From contig NW_024104620.1 of assembly GCF_003945595.2 (NCBI RefSeq), positions 5,889,057 to 5,953,056 of the forward strand: a DNA stretch of 64,000 nt, read 5' to 3'. Position numbers and translations under genes: made by a program. Under the pieces are notes generated by a model. It had not been told where the DNA came from, did no database searches, and worked only from the letters and a program-made list of their open reading frames with translations. The DNA comes from Pipra filicauda (Eukaryota; Chordata; Aves; Passeriformes; Pipridae). Positions 47,531 to 59,697 of this stretch are shown in pieces. The first letter of the stretch is position 1, and every line of letters begins with the position of its first letter.

Positions 47531-47572
47531 GGGGAGGGGAGGGAGGGGAAAGGAGGGGAGGGGAGGGGAGTC
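47523..47572 (+). other. G-rich tract with quadruplex potential
   Basis: Many GGGG or GGG runs separated by one to three A bases (GAGGGGAGGGGAGGGAGGGG and on), at the 3' side of a CR1. Confidence 0.6.
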
Positions 47573-47879
47573 TGCAAACCGTGGTTCCTGCTGTCCAGTG
47601 CTCCTTCCTTCATCTTATCCCTTTGCATCCACTGAGAGAGCTGCACTTCAGGGAAGATGTAGGACAGCTGGTGTGACTCCAGAGAGGACCAGAGTGTTCC
47701 TGGGGGGCAGACCAGTAAGAGAGGACAGAAAAAATAAGCAGGAAATAGATAAGATTAGGGTGAGGAGGAAAATATTGGATTTGGATTGGATACATAGAGA
47801 ATTGATAAAAGAGAACAAGGTTGGTCTGATCTCCATGTGCAGAACTGGGAATTGTGGGCTGTTGGTTTTTCCCAACGTT

Positions 47880-48231
47880 TAGCCTGGGGAAGAGAAGTTT
47901 TGGGCCTGAAGGGGCTCCAAGAGAGCTCGAGAGGGACTCTGGGCAAGGGTCTGGAGGGACAGGACACAGGGAATGGCTTCCCACTGCCAGAGAGCGGGGT
48001 TAGATGGGATATTGGGAAGGAATCATTCCCTATGAGGGTCATGAGGCCCTGGCACAGGTTGCCCAGAGAAGCTGTGGCTGCCCCAGCCCTGGAAGTGTCC
48101 AAGGCCGGGTTGGACGGGGCTTGGAGCAGCCTGGGCTGGTGGAAGGTGTCCCTGCCCATGGCAGGAGGTGGAACTGGATGGGCTTTAAGATCCTTCCAAC
48201 ATAAACCATTCCATGATTCTGGGACTCTGTG
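47880..48231 (+). mobile_element. CR1 3' fragment
   Basis: CTGAAGGGGCTCCAAGAGAG to GATCCTTCCAACATAAACCA and CCATGATTCTGGGACTCTGT. Confidence 0.9.
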
Positions 48232-48399
48232 AACTACAGCAAAGGGTTGATTCAAAGAGAAAAGGTTTAAATAACAGACACAGTGAAGCTTCAGACATTT
48301 CTGAGGAAGTTGTGGAATTTCCCTGGTTTGCACGACCTTAAGAACGAGTCAGAAAAGCAACTCCCAGGAATGACTCGGAAAGAATCACTCCTGGTTTGG

Positions 48400-48640
48400 A
48401 AGGAGAATGTAAATCCGTAGTTCCACATAAATCTGTGTGGATCAATAGACCCCACAGATCTACCAATAAATAGGCCTGTAGATCACCATAAATCTGGATC
48501 AATAGATCTTTACCTCACAAAATCTGAACTGGCAGATCTGTAAGCCTGTTTGGATCCATAGATTCGTGTCTCGCTATAAATCTGATGGGATCGATAGATC
48601 TGAAGCTCACCGTGAATCTGGAGCAATAGATCTGTGGATC
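48400..48640. repeat. Irregular repeats around ATAGATCT/GATCAATAG
   Basis: Loose repeats such as GGATCAATAGATCTTTACCTC, GGATCGATAGATCTGAAGCTC and GGAGCAATAGATCTGTGGATC, spaced irregularly by about 25-70 bases. A degraded tandem repeat is likely. Confidence 0.5.
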
Positions 48641-48649
48641 AAAAGCCCT

Positions 48650-49630
48650 GTGGCCTCCTCTGGTTTCACATGGACACATATCCTGTAGCTCTGGGCAGGT
48701 GGGTCCTGGGGTCATTTGCATCCTCTAGTTCTCCCTCTAATTCCTGATGCAACAAACCCAGCCCTAAATTCCTGGTGACCAAGATCCAGCCCCAGAGATG
48801 AGCACTTCAGAGGTTATCTCTGGAGCCAGACCAGTGGGCCTGAGCCCATGGCAGGGGGTGGAACAAGATGGAACCCAAACCATTCCCTGCCTCATCCTCT
48901 GTGTCCCACATGCTTATCTTTAACCTCTCTGTACAAATCCCTTCCCCTTCTCTGCCTCGGGTGATCCTGTTACTCAGCCCATGGACTTTCTGACTCCCAA
49001 GGCTCATTTTCTTGCTGGTGCTTTTCCGGTGCTCCTCTGACTCACATCCTGGAGAGACACCTGTGATCCAGGTGTGGGACATCCCTTCCAGACTGGCACT
49101 CCCAGACAACCCCCACAGGAAGGGATGGTCTCCACGGGGTGCTGATCATGTGCCACAGCACAGGCAGCTGGCAGAGCTTCTGGATCACCTTGTGGAACAA
49201 CTTGGCCATGTTTGAGAGGTGAGGTCAGAGTTCTGTGCAGAGCTTTATCAGGCAATAAATGTTAATATTCCTCAGCCCTCGCTGCCAGAGTGTCACCAGA
49301 ATGGATTTCTCGTTTTTATTAAGGAGATGAAAGATTGGTCAGAGAGAAGGCTCTAGAAAGGCTCCAATAACTGGACACCACCTGACTGGACACCCCCATA
49401 CCCCCAGAAATCTGCACCACAAAGAAGTGCTTTGTACAAGGCCCTGTGTTGGTTTGACCTCACAGTGCTGCAGACTCAGGAATCAGGATCTGCAGTTGCC
49501 TTTGTTTTACGCGGAACAAACAGTATTCCTGCCATAAACCCTGGGAGGAAGGGCTCCTGTTCTGTTTGCACTCATTTGCCCAGTCTTCCCTCAAACCCAG
49601 CTGTCTCCTGACATCCTGTACCCGCAACGA
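48650..49630. other. Intergenic, nothing recognised
   Basis: Unique sequence. Weak frames at 49004-49255 on both strands have no recognisable domain. Confidence 0.5.
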
Positions 49631-49634
49631 CCAC

Positions 49635-49835
49635 CAGTCCCTCTCAGAGATCCACCTGTCCCTCTCAGAGATCCACCTGTCCCTCTCAGAGATCCACCAG
49701 TCCCTCTCAGAGATCCACCAGTCCCTCTCAGAGATCCACCTGTCCCTCTCAGAGATCCACCAGTCCCTCTCAGAGATCCACCAGTCCCTCTCAGAGATCC
49801 ACCAGTCCCTCTCAGAGATCCACCAGTCCCTGACT
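49635..49835. repeat. Tandem array, 21-bp unit
   Basis: Nine to ten near-perfect copies of AGTCCCTCTCAGAGATCCACC, with CTG/CAG variation at the unit boundary. In one frame it reads SLSEIHQ or SLSEIHL repeatedly. It is unrelated in sequence to the array at 36190. Confidence 0.93.
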
Positions 49836-49877
49836 GATTGGACTGGTTTGGCTGTTTCTGGTGTTACCCCTCAAAGA

Positions 49878-49990
49878 GAGGTGCAGAATCCTGGCCCTGC
49901 ACAGAGACCCCAACAATTCCACCCTCTCCCTGAAAGTGTTGTCCAAACACTCCTTGAGCTCTGGCAGCCCTGGGGCCATGACACTGCCCT
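49878..49990 (-). mobile_element. CR1 fragment
   Basis: CCTGGCCCTGCACAGAGACC and TTGAGCTCTGGCAGCCCTGG. It abuts the 21-bp array. Confidence 0.78.
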
Positions 49991-50087
49991 AGGGTGTCCT
50001 GGGAGGAGCCAGAGAATGGTATCCTGGCTCTGGCAGGACAGTGAGAGTTTCCCAACCTTCCACTGAGAAGGCACCTGAGAATTGCCT

Positions 50088-50232
50088 TATTGCCCAGAGA
50101 AGCTGTGACTGCCCCCCAAAGTGTCCAAGGCCAGGTAGGACCAGACTTGGAGCAACCTGGGCTAGTGAAAGGTGCCCCTGCCCCTGGTGGCAAGATGAGC
50201 TTTGAGATCCCTCCCAACCCAAATCAGCCCAT
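50088..50232 (+). mobile_element. CR1 3' fragment
   Basis: TTGCCCAGAGAAGCTGTGAC to GATCCCTCCCAACCCAAATC. Confidence 0.85.
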
Positions 50233-50729
50233 CCCTTTTTCTTTTTTTTTAGTCATAACAGAGCTGCTTTCGCTCGAGGAACGTTTTAGACGTTGCCTTA
50301 CCTTGTTGAGGAATTTTATCCTTTATTGAGACTTGCCTGTGAATCTGTAACTGCAAGAGCCACGTGAGACCAGACCCACTGTGACGTTTGCTGGAGGAGT
50401 TTATAATTATGACCTTGACTTCCAGATAATATTGTGATGAAACTCCCAGTAGCTCCTGTTGCAGATAGATACAAGCCCTTAAGGAAAGAGAGACTCCCTT
50501 GTCCACAGTGACAGTCTGTAGCTCCCGACATCTTCTCCCAAATTTCCCCAGGTGGTTCCTACTTTTCTGTTCAGATGCTCCCTAAAAAGGCCAACTCAGA
50601 ATTATTGGTGAATTTTTGAGGAAAAAGCATCACCTCTCTTATATCTTGACTCTGCCAAATATGACTTTGTAAGAAATCAGTGTAACAGAGCTCGGTGTGG
50701 GGCCTCATGGAGGAGGAAGGTGATTGATG

Positions 50730-51170
50730 TTCATAGAATCCCAGAATGGTTTGGGTTGTGAGGGACCTAAAGCCCATCTCATTCCCACCCCCTGCCATGG
50801 GCAGGGACACCTTCCACTAGCCCAAGTTTCTCCAAGCCCCATCCAACCTGGCCTTGGACACTTCCAGGGATCCAGGGGCAGCCACAGCTTCTCTGGGCAA
50901 CCTGTGCCAGGGCCTCCCCACCCTCCCAGCCAACATTTCCTTCCCAATATCCCACCTAACCCTGCCCTCTGGCAGTGGTAAGCCATTCCCTGTGTCCTGT
51001 TCCCCCATCCCTTGTCCCCAGTCCCTCTCCAGCTCTCCTGGAGCCCCTTTAGGCCCCGGAAGGGGCTCTCAGGTCTCCCTGGAGTTTCCCTTCTCCAGGT
51101 GAACCCCCCCAGCTCTCCCAGCATGATCCAGAACAGAGGAGCTCCAGCCCTGGGAGCATCTCCGTGACCC
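50730..51170 (-). mobile_element. CR1 fragment
   Basis: CATAGAATCCCAGAATGGTT to CTCCAGCCCTGGGAGCATCT in minus orientation. Confidence 0.9.
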
Positions 51171-51179
51171 CTCTGAGAC

Positions 51180-54100
51180 TCTTTTTGAGTGGCAATTACA
51201 AACCAGCTTTGGTCACATCTCCAACCTGCCATAGATGTCCACAGTTACCTGTGGGACAGTTCCTTGGTACAATGTGTTCCTCCTGGAATGTGAGGGGGAA
51301 AGAATCCTCCCACGTGCTGCTCTGTGAGTGAACTCATCCCTCAGGAGGAATGGCAGGAATACTGTTTGTTCTGAGTAAAACACAGTGCTGAGTTTTCTCT
51401 GCCCTTGACTTGTCGGGGTTCAGACCTCCCACCCTTCCCAAAAACAACCTGTTCAAACAGTTTTATTGCTGGAATTGGCACCCTTTTTGTTGTTTCTGTG
51501 AGTCAGGGCTCTTCTGCTGTGGCTTTGTGTTCTCACCCAACCACATCTGTCCCTTCCGACTCCATCCAGAACCACCACAAGGCCTCTGAAGTTTGAGTCA
51601 ACAAAGGTGATCAAAGGCAGGGAACAGCTTTGCAGCACAAAGAGGTTAATGATACAAAGGCAATTCAGTGAAATGATCAGACAGCAGGTTCAGGATAATC
51701 ACAAATACTTCCTTCCCATCCCCAAATCTGCCCCACACTTGGAACGAGCTTCAAAAAACACCCAAAAAAAGTCTTCCAGAGCTATGAAGTGCCAATGTAG
51801 CTCATGAGCAAACTGAGATACAGGTCCTTGGAAGCAACACAGAAGTATCACTTGTGCTTCTTGAAGGTGTCTGTGAGTAGCTGTCCTTCCATAATTAACT
51901 GTTCTGCACAGTTGTCCCCCTCACCCTTTTCCTCTCCTCTTTAGCAGATTAAAGAAGTTCATCTCTCTCCCCTCTGCCACAGGCCCATCACCATTCTGGT
52001 CACCCCGCTCTGGATTCTCCATCTTTTCCCCCCCTGGTATCGCCAGGAGAGGGGTTGGACATCAAGGAAAATCAGTTGCCTGAGGTAAATCAACTGAATC
52101 CCAAATAAATGGGGGCACTCAGGTGTGGGGAGACATCAAGCTGGGCTGTATTTACTGTCTACAACAGAGGAATGCTGAGAGGAATACTGGGATTCAGGGT
52201 ATCCCCTTATTCACTGGTACAAGAAACAGAAAACATATTGATGTGATCAAAAAGTATCTCAGCATGGCTGGGCTGAAAACACCAAAAAAAGGCCTTCTGA
52301 CTCCAGTGTCTGACAGTGCAAATATCCCAGGCAGAGGAGAACAACACTGGATTTGTCTTTCAGATTACTGAGAAAAAAAAAACCAAGATAAGCTCCTGGA
52401 AAGATCTAAGAGCATGTTTATGTAAACCCTGTGATTTTTTTATCAGGACATGGTAAAATATTTAATGCAAATAGTCTTTGGCTGTACCATGGCTTTTATA
52501 GACCTTTTTATTGCTCATAAACCAAGTCACGTCACTGTTGGTACATTCTCTGACTCTTGTAGTTAAAATATTACCCCAAGGACAATCCCACCTTTGTGTG
52601 CTCAGTGTTTGCTGAGCAATCCTTGGGGATCCTTGAATTTGCAAGGGGTGGGATGAGACCAACCCCATCAGCTTTGCCTGCATTCACTCTGCTTTTTCAC
52701 CAGGAAAAGCATTCAGCACTGAAATTTCCTAAAAAAAAAAAACAACTCTTTTTTTAAATTATTAAAACTGTTCTTCTGTTTCCAAGTCAGAAATTCACTG
52801 ATATTGAACAAAAAGACAAAAAGAAGAGGGACTGAGCACTGAAATGGGCTGCTCAGAGAGGTTGTGGAGTCTCAATCCTTGGAGATACCCAAAAATCACC
52901 TGGAGACAGCCCTGGAAAAGCAGCTCCAGCCTTCTGCTTCTACCTCTTTTTAGTGGTTCTATGCAAGAATTTCTTCCTAAAATCAACCCTCCAGCTTAAG
53001 GCCACTCCCCCTCATCTTGTCACTGCATGGCCTTGAAAAAGGTCCTTTCTCTTTTATTGCCAAAGAGCACCACAGCCACTAAAAGCCTTTGAAATCCTCG
53101 TCCCACGTTCTTTCTTTGGAACTTGACCCTAAATCTCCTTTCCATTTCCTCCACCCTCACTGCTGTGACCAAGAATGGGGGCACTTCCAGGAGCAGGAGA
53201 ACAGGAAGATGTTTTTTTTCCCTTCCCACCTGTCCAATCTCCATCCTGCAGCTTCTTCATCATCCTCATGTAAAGGATGATGAAGATAAGGGGGTTTTGC
53301 ACGTGAGCAAAGTGCAGAGAGAAATTCATGTTGCTTAAAGGGGGCACTGTTATGCTCCCAGAAGTTCCCTATAAATTGGAGCAAATTTTCCCAAATAATT
53401 AAAAATGGCACCACAGAAAATGATGCACTGGTGTTCCCTGCATTTTTTCACTATTAAAACAATGTCAGTGCTTTAACAAGGAGCACAAATGTGGACAATA
53501 ACAGGTTTGGGCAAGTCCTAAACTCCAAAATCAGCCTGAAACTCCCTCAGGTCAGTGCATGAAATCCTGTTGTTTGGTTAAAACCTGATTACAGACTTGC
53601 CCATGTGGTCACTGGGTGAACACTCAGAACCAAGGCCATGGCAGCTTCTGAGAAAACTTCCTTTTATTGGGGCAATCTCCAAAAACATTGAGTGTATATG
53701 GAGTTTGTTCCAGTGGCATCTTCCCTCACCCCTCTCCCAGGGACAGACCTGACTCCCAAGGATGTGCCAATGTCCAGCCCCTCCATCTGCAGCTGAACTT
53801 GGGAGAGACAAAAAGATTTACTGAGACGGGAAAATTTCGAAGCGGAAAAACTGCCCAATATTCCCTTGGATTTGGCTTCAGGTGACTCTGATGGAGCTGC
53901 TCAGGGAAGTGTGGACTCTGCTGGTGTCCTGTGCCCTCCAGAACACTCCTGGACATGGTGGCATCTCACTGACCCTCGCTGAGCCATGGGAATGAATACT
54001 AAAGGCACCTGATGTGTGTGCCCGGGAATAAAGGGCAAGGAATTCCCAGGATTGGCTGCAGTGGTTCAGATGTGATTGCACCAATGCTCCTGTTGTGTTG

Positions 54101-55040
54101 CTCTCCTCAAAAAGCCCAGCCTGCAGAAGACCAGGCCTTTCTGCTGCTGCTCTGAACTGTTTCTCTCCTGAGAGGAGCTCCTTGAACGCCCTGCTCTTAT
54201 TCACTGGTTATTGATTCAGTGGTGTGCTCAATAAAATGTGATTTCCAGCAAAATCATGTGCCCTCCTGGTTCACTTTCATCCCAACACTGAATAAACTCT
54301 GCTGGCACTTTCCAGGTAGCACTGGCAGACAAGGAAACTCACTGAATTTAGAGTTCAGCACTGTGGGAAGGGCCCCAGTGACCCAGGAAGTTACTTTGCA
54401 GCCACAGCCACCTCTGTTTCATGCCAACAGACAGTTCTCTGTGTGAAGATATCATGGAAAAAGCTTTAAAAATTCTTTAATTGAGATTTAGATGAATATT
54501 TAGACAAAAATTAAATACACTCTATCTCTCAAAGCTGTTCTGACAGATAACAGTTTGAGCCAGAGAGAAATAATGTGAATTAGCCCTCAGAACTTCTTGC
54601 CTTGTCCAAGGACAGGTACTCACCACATCCTGCAGCACCCAGGCCACAAACCCCTTCAACAAAAAATGCTGTAGAAGAGACAAAAACTGACACAAACAAA
54701 CCTCACAAATAAATCCACGTGGTCTAGTCAGGGTCAAGATACAGCGTGAGTGGGAAAAGAATCAGTTCCTGAACCATCAGATTGAGCGTGGAAATATCTT
54801 ATGGATCCTCTGCAGGATCTGCTCACAGCACTCCCATGTTGTTTCCTGCCTTACCCTGCCCCTTTGGCCTCTCATCACCTGCTTTACACAGTCCTTATGT
54901 GCAGCAGCAAGAAATGGGAGACAGAATTTTCTGACAGGAGCCCGGAGATAAGAGCTGATTGTCTGCAGATCTCACCTGGTACAGAGATAACCACATGGGT
55001 GACGTCTGTGCTCTCATTAGGGATTAAATATTAATAGGAA
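51180..55040. other. Intergenic, apart from old CR1 pieces
   Basis: Unique A/T-richer sequence. A plus-strand 82-codon frame at 52123-52371 was examined and not recognised. Confidence 0.5.
52830..53060. mobile_element. Old CR1-like fragments
   Basis: GAAATGGGCTGCTCAGAGAG with GTGGAGTCTCAATCCTTGGA (plus), then CACTGCATGGCCTTGAAAAA (minus-like). Strongly diverged. Confidence 0.5.
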
Positions 55041-55049
55041 ATTTATGGA

Positions 55050-55175
55050 ATCATATCAGAGAATCCCAGGATGGTTTGGGTTGAAGGGACCTTGAAGATC
55101 ATCCAGTTCCACCCCACTGCCATGAGCAGGGAAACCTTCAACTAGCCCAGGTTGCTCCAAGCTCCCAGTTTCAAG
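55050..55175 (-). mobile_element. CR1 3' fragment
   Basis: ATCAGAGAATCCCAGGATGG to TAGCCCAGGTTGCTCCAAGC. Confidence 0.85.
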
Positions 55176-55504
55176 GCATCAGGAAGAGCCTTATTTTGAG
55201 ACTGCCTCTTTGGAATTTGCTGTTGGATGGGTTTTGTCCTGGATGTAAGGAATCCTCTTCTCCACAGTCACAGTTTTTCTGTCCAATGAAACGGGAATTT
55301 GTACAACTAATGTTGCTTTTTAAACAGCATTTCTGGATTTAGGCACCCACTCCCTGGGCTCAATGTGCAGCTTTGGAGCACTGAGAGTCTTGTTGGAACT
55401 TGGTCGTTGAGTTGAGGGCCCCATATGGAAAAAATGGAGGCAATAATTCAACAGTTAAAAGTAAAAGGGGATAATTTAAAATCTCAGATAAAATCTTATA
55501 TTAG

Positions 55505-56268
55505 TATGAGGGAGCTGGGGGGGTTCAGCCTGGAGAAAAGGAGGCTCAGGGGGGACCTTCTGGCTCTGCAACCCCCTGACAGGAGGGGGGAGCCAGGGGG
55601 AGTTGGGCTCTGCTCCCAGGGAACAAGGGACAGGAGGAGAGGAAATGGCCTCAAGCTGTGCCAGGGGAGGCTCAGGTTGGATGAGCAAATTTCCTTCATG
55701 GAACCCCAGGTTGGATAAAAAGATTCCTCCATGGAAAGGGTGGTCAGGCACTGGCACAACTGCCAAGGACACTGGCAGAGTCCCCGTCCCTGGAGGTGTT
55801 CAGGGGGTGTGTGGTCACCAGCTGTGGCCCATCCCTCTGGTGAGTGCAGAGAGGGGAACGGAGCTGGGAAGGGGCTGAAGCACCAGGAATGTTTGAGGGA
55901 GCTGGGGGGGCTCAGCCTGGAGAAAAGGAGACTCAGGGGGGACCTTCTGGCTCTGCCTCTCCCTGGCAGGAGGGGGGAGCTGGGGGGGTGTCGGGCTCTG
56001 CTCCCAGGGAACAAGGGACAGGAGGAGAGGGAACGGCATCCAGCTGTGCCAGGGGAGGCTCAGGTTGGACATCAGGAGGAATTTCTCCATGGAAAGGGTG
56101 GTCAGGCTTTGGAAGGGGCTGCCCAGGGAGGTTTGGAGTCCCCATCCCTGGAGGTGTCTGAGGAATGACTGGACATGGCACTCAGTGCCCAGGTAGGGAT
56201 CAGGCACAGGTTGGACTTCACGACCTTGGAGGGCTTTTCCAGCCTCAATGATCCTGGGATTCTGTGAC
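55505..56268 (+). mobile_element. Two CR1 fragments in tandem
   Basis: The first copy (55505-55830) has an internal rearrangement in which CAGGTTGGAT appears twice. The second (about 55845-56268) runs from GGGAACGGAGCTGGGAAGGG to CTCAATGATCCTGGGATTCT. Confidence 0.88.
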
Positions 56269-56451
56269 CACAAGTTAGTTTAAGTTCAGGACACATTAAT
56301 AAGATATGTTTTATTGCAGTGAATACCCGGACATGGCACACCTTATAAAGGGAGAAAGCAAGTAGGCAAGACTGTCCCAACATAAAACTAACCCCAAAAC
56401 CCAGCAAAAACATAAAGCAAAAAAAAAAAAGAAGTGCAAATTATTGCTGGT

Positions 56452-57244
56452 TTTATTTCATATACAGGTTATAAACATGGGCAGATCCTTCCTTCACTGT
56501 CTTGCCACCAATAAGTACAACCATGAGGCAGTGCTTTCCTTTCTGAGTGATTCCAGCACTGTAGGTTGGAATTCCTTTCTCCTAAAGGGAGCTGAAAGAA
56601 CATGGATATCCAACCACGTGGGAAGTGTCCCTGTGCTCCTCTACATCCCTAAATACACAGCAATTAGTACAAGTAACAGACCGATTTCTGGCTGTGAAAA
56701 GGTTGCTAAACAGCAGGAATTTATCCCAAGTTATTTGCTGCAGTTCTGTTGCAAACAGAGAGGTGTCACCTGCAACAGGGAGAGTGATCCAAGACACTGG
56801 GAAAGGGCTGGGAAAGGGGATAACCCAGTGCCGTGTGCAGGGGAGGCCAAATCACAGGCAGATATTAGTGATCAGATATTACTTATTAGACATTAAATAT
56901 TAGATATTAAATATTAGCTACTAAAAAGGCTGCAGGAGGCTGCTGATTTCCAACTGGGAGCGTTCAAATCCCGGCAAAATAGCGGGAAATGAAACCCAGG
57001 GCATTTTCATTCAGGTGTGACCCCACTCCAGCAGCACTGGAGGCTCTCGGGTGAGGTCTCAGTCTCCTTGTTGGCAGAACTGCCCTGCTGGTGGTACCTG
57101 ACGCCACCACCACGGGTCTGCACGAGCCAGCAGCTCCACTTTGGCTGTGGTAGGAGAGACATTGATTGGTGAAAGGATGTGATCTCGCCAAAGGAATGCA
57201 CAAACTCGCCAGCTGGACACCTCTTCTTCGGGATGGGTCTTCAC
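56452..57244 (-). other. GUCA2A: Predicted guanylin 3' UTR
   Basis: Sequence below the stop codon to the nearest AATAAA on the minus strand (56457-56452, seen as TTTATT on the plus strand). It has no CR1 similarity, in contrast to the sequence just below 56270, which fits a retained 3' UTR. The exact end is not proved. Confidence 0.4.
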
Positions 57245-57309
57245 TCAGAAGCACCCGGCACAGGCGGCGTTGGCACAGATCTCACACAGGTCATCCTCGG
57301 CAGCCAGGC
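57245..57309 (-). CDS. GUCA2A: Guanylin precursor exon 3: mature hormone peptide
   Basis: Acceptor TGTGCCAG precedes 57309; TGA is at 57247-57245. The 20 codons encode LAAEDDLCEICANAACAGCF. The four cysteines have the CxxCxxxxCxxC pattern required for binding guanylate cyclase C. CEIC and AAC-GC match guanylin. Asn between the middle cysteines and one residue (Phe) after the last cysteine are uroguanylin-like. The exon is only 65 coding bases. Confidence 0.95.
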
Positions 57310-57659
57310 CTGGCACAGGGAGAGGGGGGTAAATCAGGGGCCAAGGGAGCAGAGCCGAGTGTCAAAGGACTTGGAGAGCCCTCCCCATCACTGTTCTATT
57401 GCTTTAATATGCCTTGAAAGTGCTGCTGCTCCTGCTAAAATCTGGCTTAAGGAATGAACTCGAACACGAGTTCATCGGGAGGCAAAGATGGACATGTGGA
57501 GGAGGCCAGAGGAGAGCAGCACGTGGCAACATTTCTTTCTGAAGTGTCCATGGCATTGGACAGGATATAAATGGAATATAATAACATGAAAAAGCAACCA
57601 GTGCAGCAGCAAAGCATGGCAGGGGAGCTTTGGCCAGCAGGAACGGCTTTAAGCTGAAA

Positions 57660-57900
57660 AAGGGTCAATTTAGATTAAATTTTAGGGAAGAATATTGTTC
57701 CCTGTGAGGTTGGGGAGGCCCTGGTACAGGTTACCCAGAGAAGCTGTGGCTTCCCCATCCTGGAAGTGTCCAAGGCCAGGCTGGACAGGGCTTCAAGAGA
57801 TATGGTCTGGTGGAAGGAGTCCCTGCCCGTGGCAGGGGGTGGAACTGGATGGGGTTTATGCCCCTTCCAACCCAGACTATTCAGTGATTCCATGATTCTA
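57660..57900 (+). mobile_element. CR1 3' fragment in guanylin intron 2
   Basis: GAGGTTGGGGAGGCCCTGGT to CAACCCAGACTATTCAGTGA and TTCCATGATTCTA. It is antisense to the host transcript. Confidence 0.9.
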
Positions 57901-58141
57901 CTTGGAGGAACTTTTTCATGGTGTGCACAGGGCACAGCACAGCAGGAATCTTCTTTAGGGGCCTCACACCTCGTGCAGCCCAACCCTTGTGGGAGAAAAA
58001 GTATCATAAAGGCAGAACAAACCCTCTCAGCTCCTTCAGGAGCAACAGGACAGTCCTTCCACGTCTTTGCCTCTGGCCACTTTAATGTCTAAGGCGGAAA
58101 AGTGGTATTAGAATGGCAACTCTGCAATATGAGAGACATAC

Positions 58142-58331
58142 TCAGCCTCTGGAAAATCTTGGGGGCATCTTCCCTCTTGCACACAGCTTGGAATTCCTCA
58201 GGGAGAGATTTCTCCTGGCACAGAGTGTTACTGGCCACGGGCACCACCATGCGAGGGCTGACAGGCCTATTTTCATCCATAAGCTCCTTCAGCTTCTTCA
58301 CAGATTCCAGGGGGAATTTCAAGTCTCCATC
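58142..58331 (-). CDS. GUCA2A: Guanylin precursor exon 2: pro-region
   Basis: Acceptor TCTACACAG (minus strand) precedes 58331; donor GTATGT follows 58142. It encodes 63 residues plus one base. DGDLKFPLESVKKLKELMDE is the hallmark pro-guanylin start, thought in the family to guide folding of the hormone. Two cysteines (NTLCQEKS and QAVCKRED) are placed as in mammalian proguanylin. The exon ends APKIFQRL before the split serine codon. Confidence 0.94.
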
Positions 58332-58684
58332 CTGTGTAGAAAGGACCAGAAGAAAAAAAAGACACAAGGAGAGTCAGTCCTCAGGTAAATCCTTTCCCTT
58401 TCAACCTCCAGCTCTCCCAAAAAATGTAACAGAGGGAAAAGGCAGTGCTGAAAGGAAGGCTGGATAAAACCTGTGCTGACTCAAGGCAAAATCATGGGAT
58501 CTTGAAGACACAGATATTGCAGAGCAGCTGTGAGACCCAGCTGCTGGTCAGGCCCTTGCTGGGTGTCACAGTGGACAGAGGCACAGCTGGGGCCTTGCTC
58601 ACCCCCATGAGTGATACCCAAAACACTTGGGGTCAAAAGAGCCAGGCTGAGAATCCTCAGCTTGGAAAACAGATGACTGGGCAA

Positions 58685-58990
58685 TATCACAGAAATGGTT
58701 TGGGTTGAAAGGGACTTAAAGCCCATCTCCTTTCACCCCCTGCCATGGGCGGGGACACCTTCTAATAAACCAGGTTGCTCCAAGCCCTGTCCAACCTGGC
58801 CTTGGACACTTCCAGGGCTGGGGCAGCCACAGCTCCTCTGGGCAACCTGTGCCAGGGCCTTGGGGAAGCGGCAAGTTTCCATCAATTTAGAACCACAGAA
58901 GTTTCTGAGTTGGAAGGGACCTTCAAGGACCATCAAGCCCAGCTCCTGGCCCAGCACAGGACACCCCAACAATCCCACCCTGTGCCAATT
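58685..58990 (-). mobile_element. Two CR1 3' fragments in guanylin intron 1
   Basis: One copy (58685-58860) starts CAGAAATGGTTTGGGTTGAA. A second, different copy (58889-58988) starts TAGAACCACAGAAGTTTCTG and holds CACCCCAACAATCCCACCCT. Confidence 0.86.
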
Positions 58991-59310
58991 TAAAACTCAT
59001 CTTACACACAGTTCGTGGAACTCAACTTATCGGAAGCATAAAACACGACACTTCTCAAAGCTCCCTGCAAAATCTTCAGGAGGCCAGGACAGGATTCTGG
59101 GAAACATTACTCCATTATTTTAAATCACTGTTAATGGTCATTCCCTCGGTTCCCAGTGAATTCCCCCTTTTGATGTCATAAATTTAAGCTGCCATGTGTT
59201 GCAGCTGCTAAACCAAGTCCACAAAGTTTGTGCCTGTCTGCAGATTAGAAGATCTTGGGATCTTTATCTTCTCTTTTAACCTGCTTTAATGGTCAACATA
59301 TCCCAAAGGG

Positions 59311-59400
59311 GAGGTAGAAGGTGTCACTGCCCATGGCAGGGAGTGGAACAAGGTGAGTTTTAACACCCCTTTGAACCCAAACTATTCTGAGATTCTGGGA
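59311..59400 (+). mobile_element. CR1 3' fragment
   Basis: GGTAGAAGGTGTCACTGCCC to TCTGAGATTCTGGGAT. Confidence 0.82.
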
Positions 59401-59697
59401 TAAAGCAACTCATTCACAGAAAAAAAAAGTGATTCTGATGGAGCACAAGACTAAATTTTGTCTTTTGTTTTATAATCTCATGAATCGAGTGGCGAAAAGG
59501 GGTGAAAAGTGGTGGTAAGTGGGGAGTAGTTGGCTCTGATAGATTTGATGTGGGTTTTTTTACAGAATCAGAGACTTTTGGTGTTAAAGATTTAAAAAAA
59601 AACCCAACCACGTAAATTTTGGATATTAAATTTCTCAACAAATTCAAACTCTTTGCTCTTGCAATCAGTTTATTTTTTTACTCTGGTCAATTTATCA

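Noticed and set aside
49004..49255. Frames on both strands with a helical-looking plus-strand end
   Set aside because: No recognisable domain, splice context or similarity to a guanylin-type peptide.
49566..50066. 166-codon frame with SLSEIHQ repeats
   Set aside because: Translation of a 21-bp tandem array continuing into a CR1 fragment. No transcript signals.
52123..52371. 82-codon plus-strand frame rich in Lys and Asn
   Set aside because: Not recognised; too short and without exon signals. It could be old transposon sequence.
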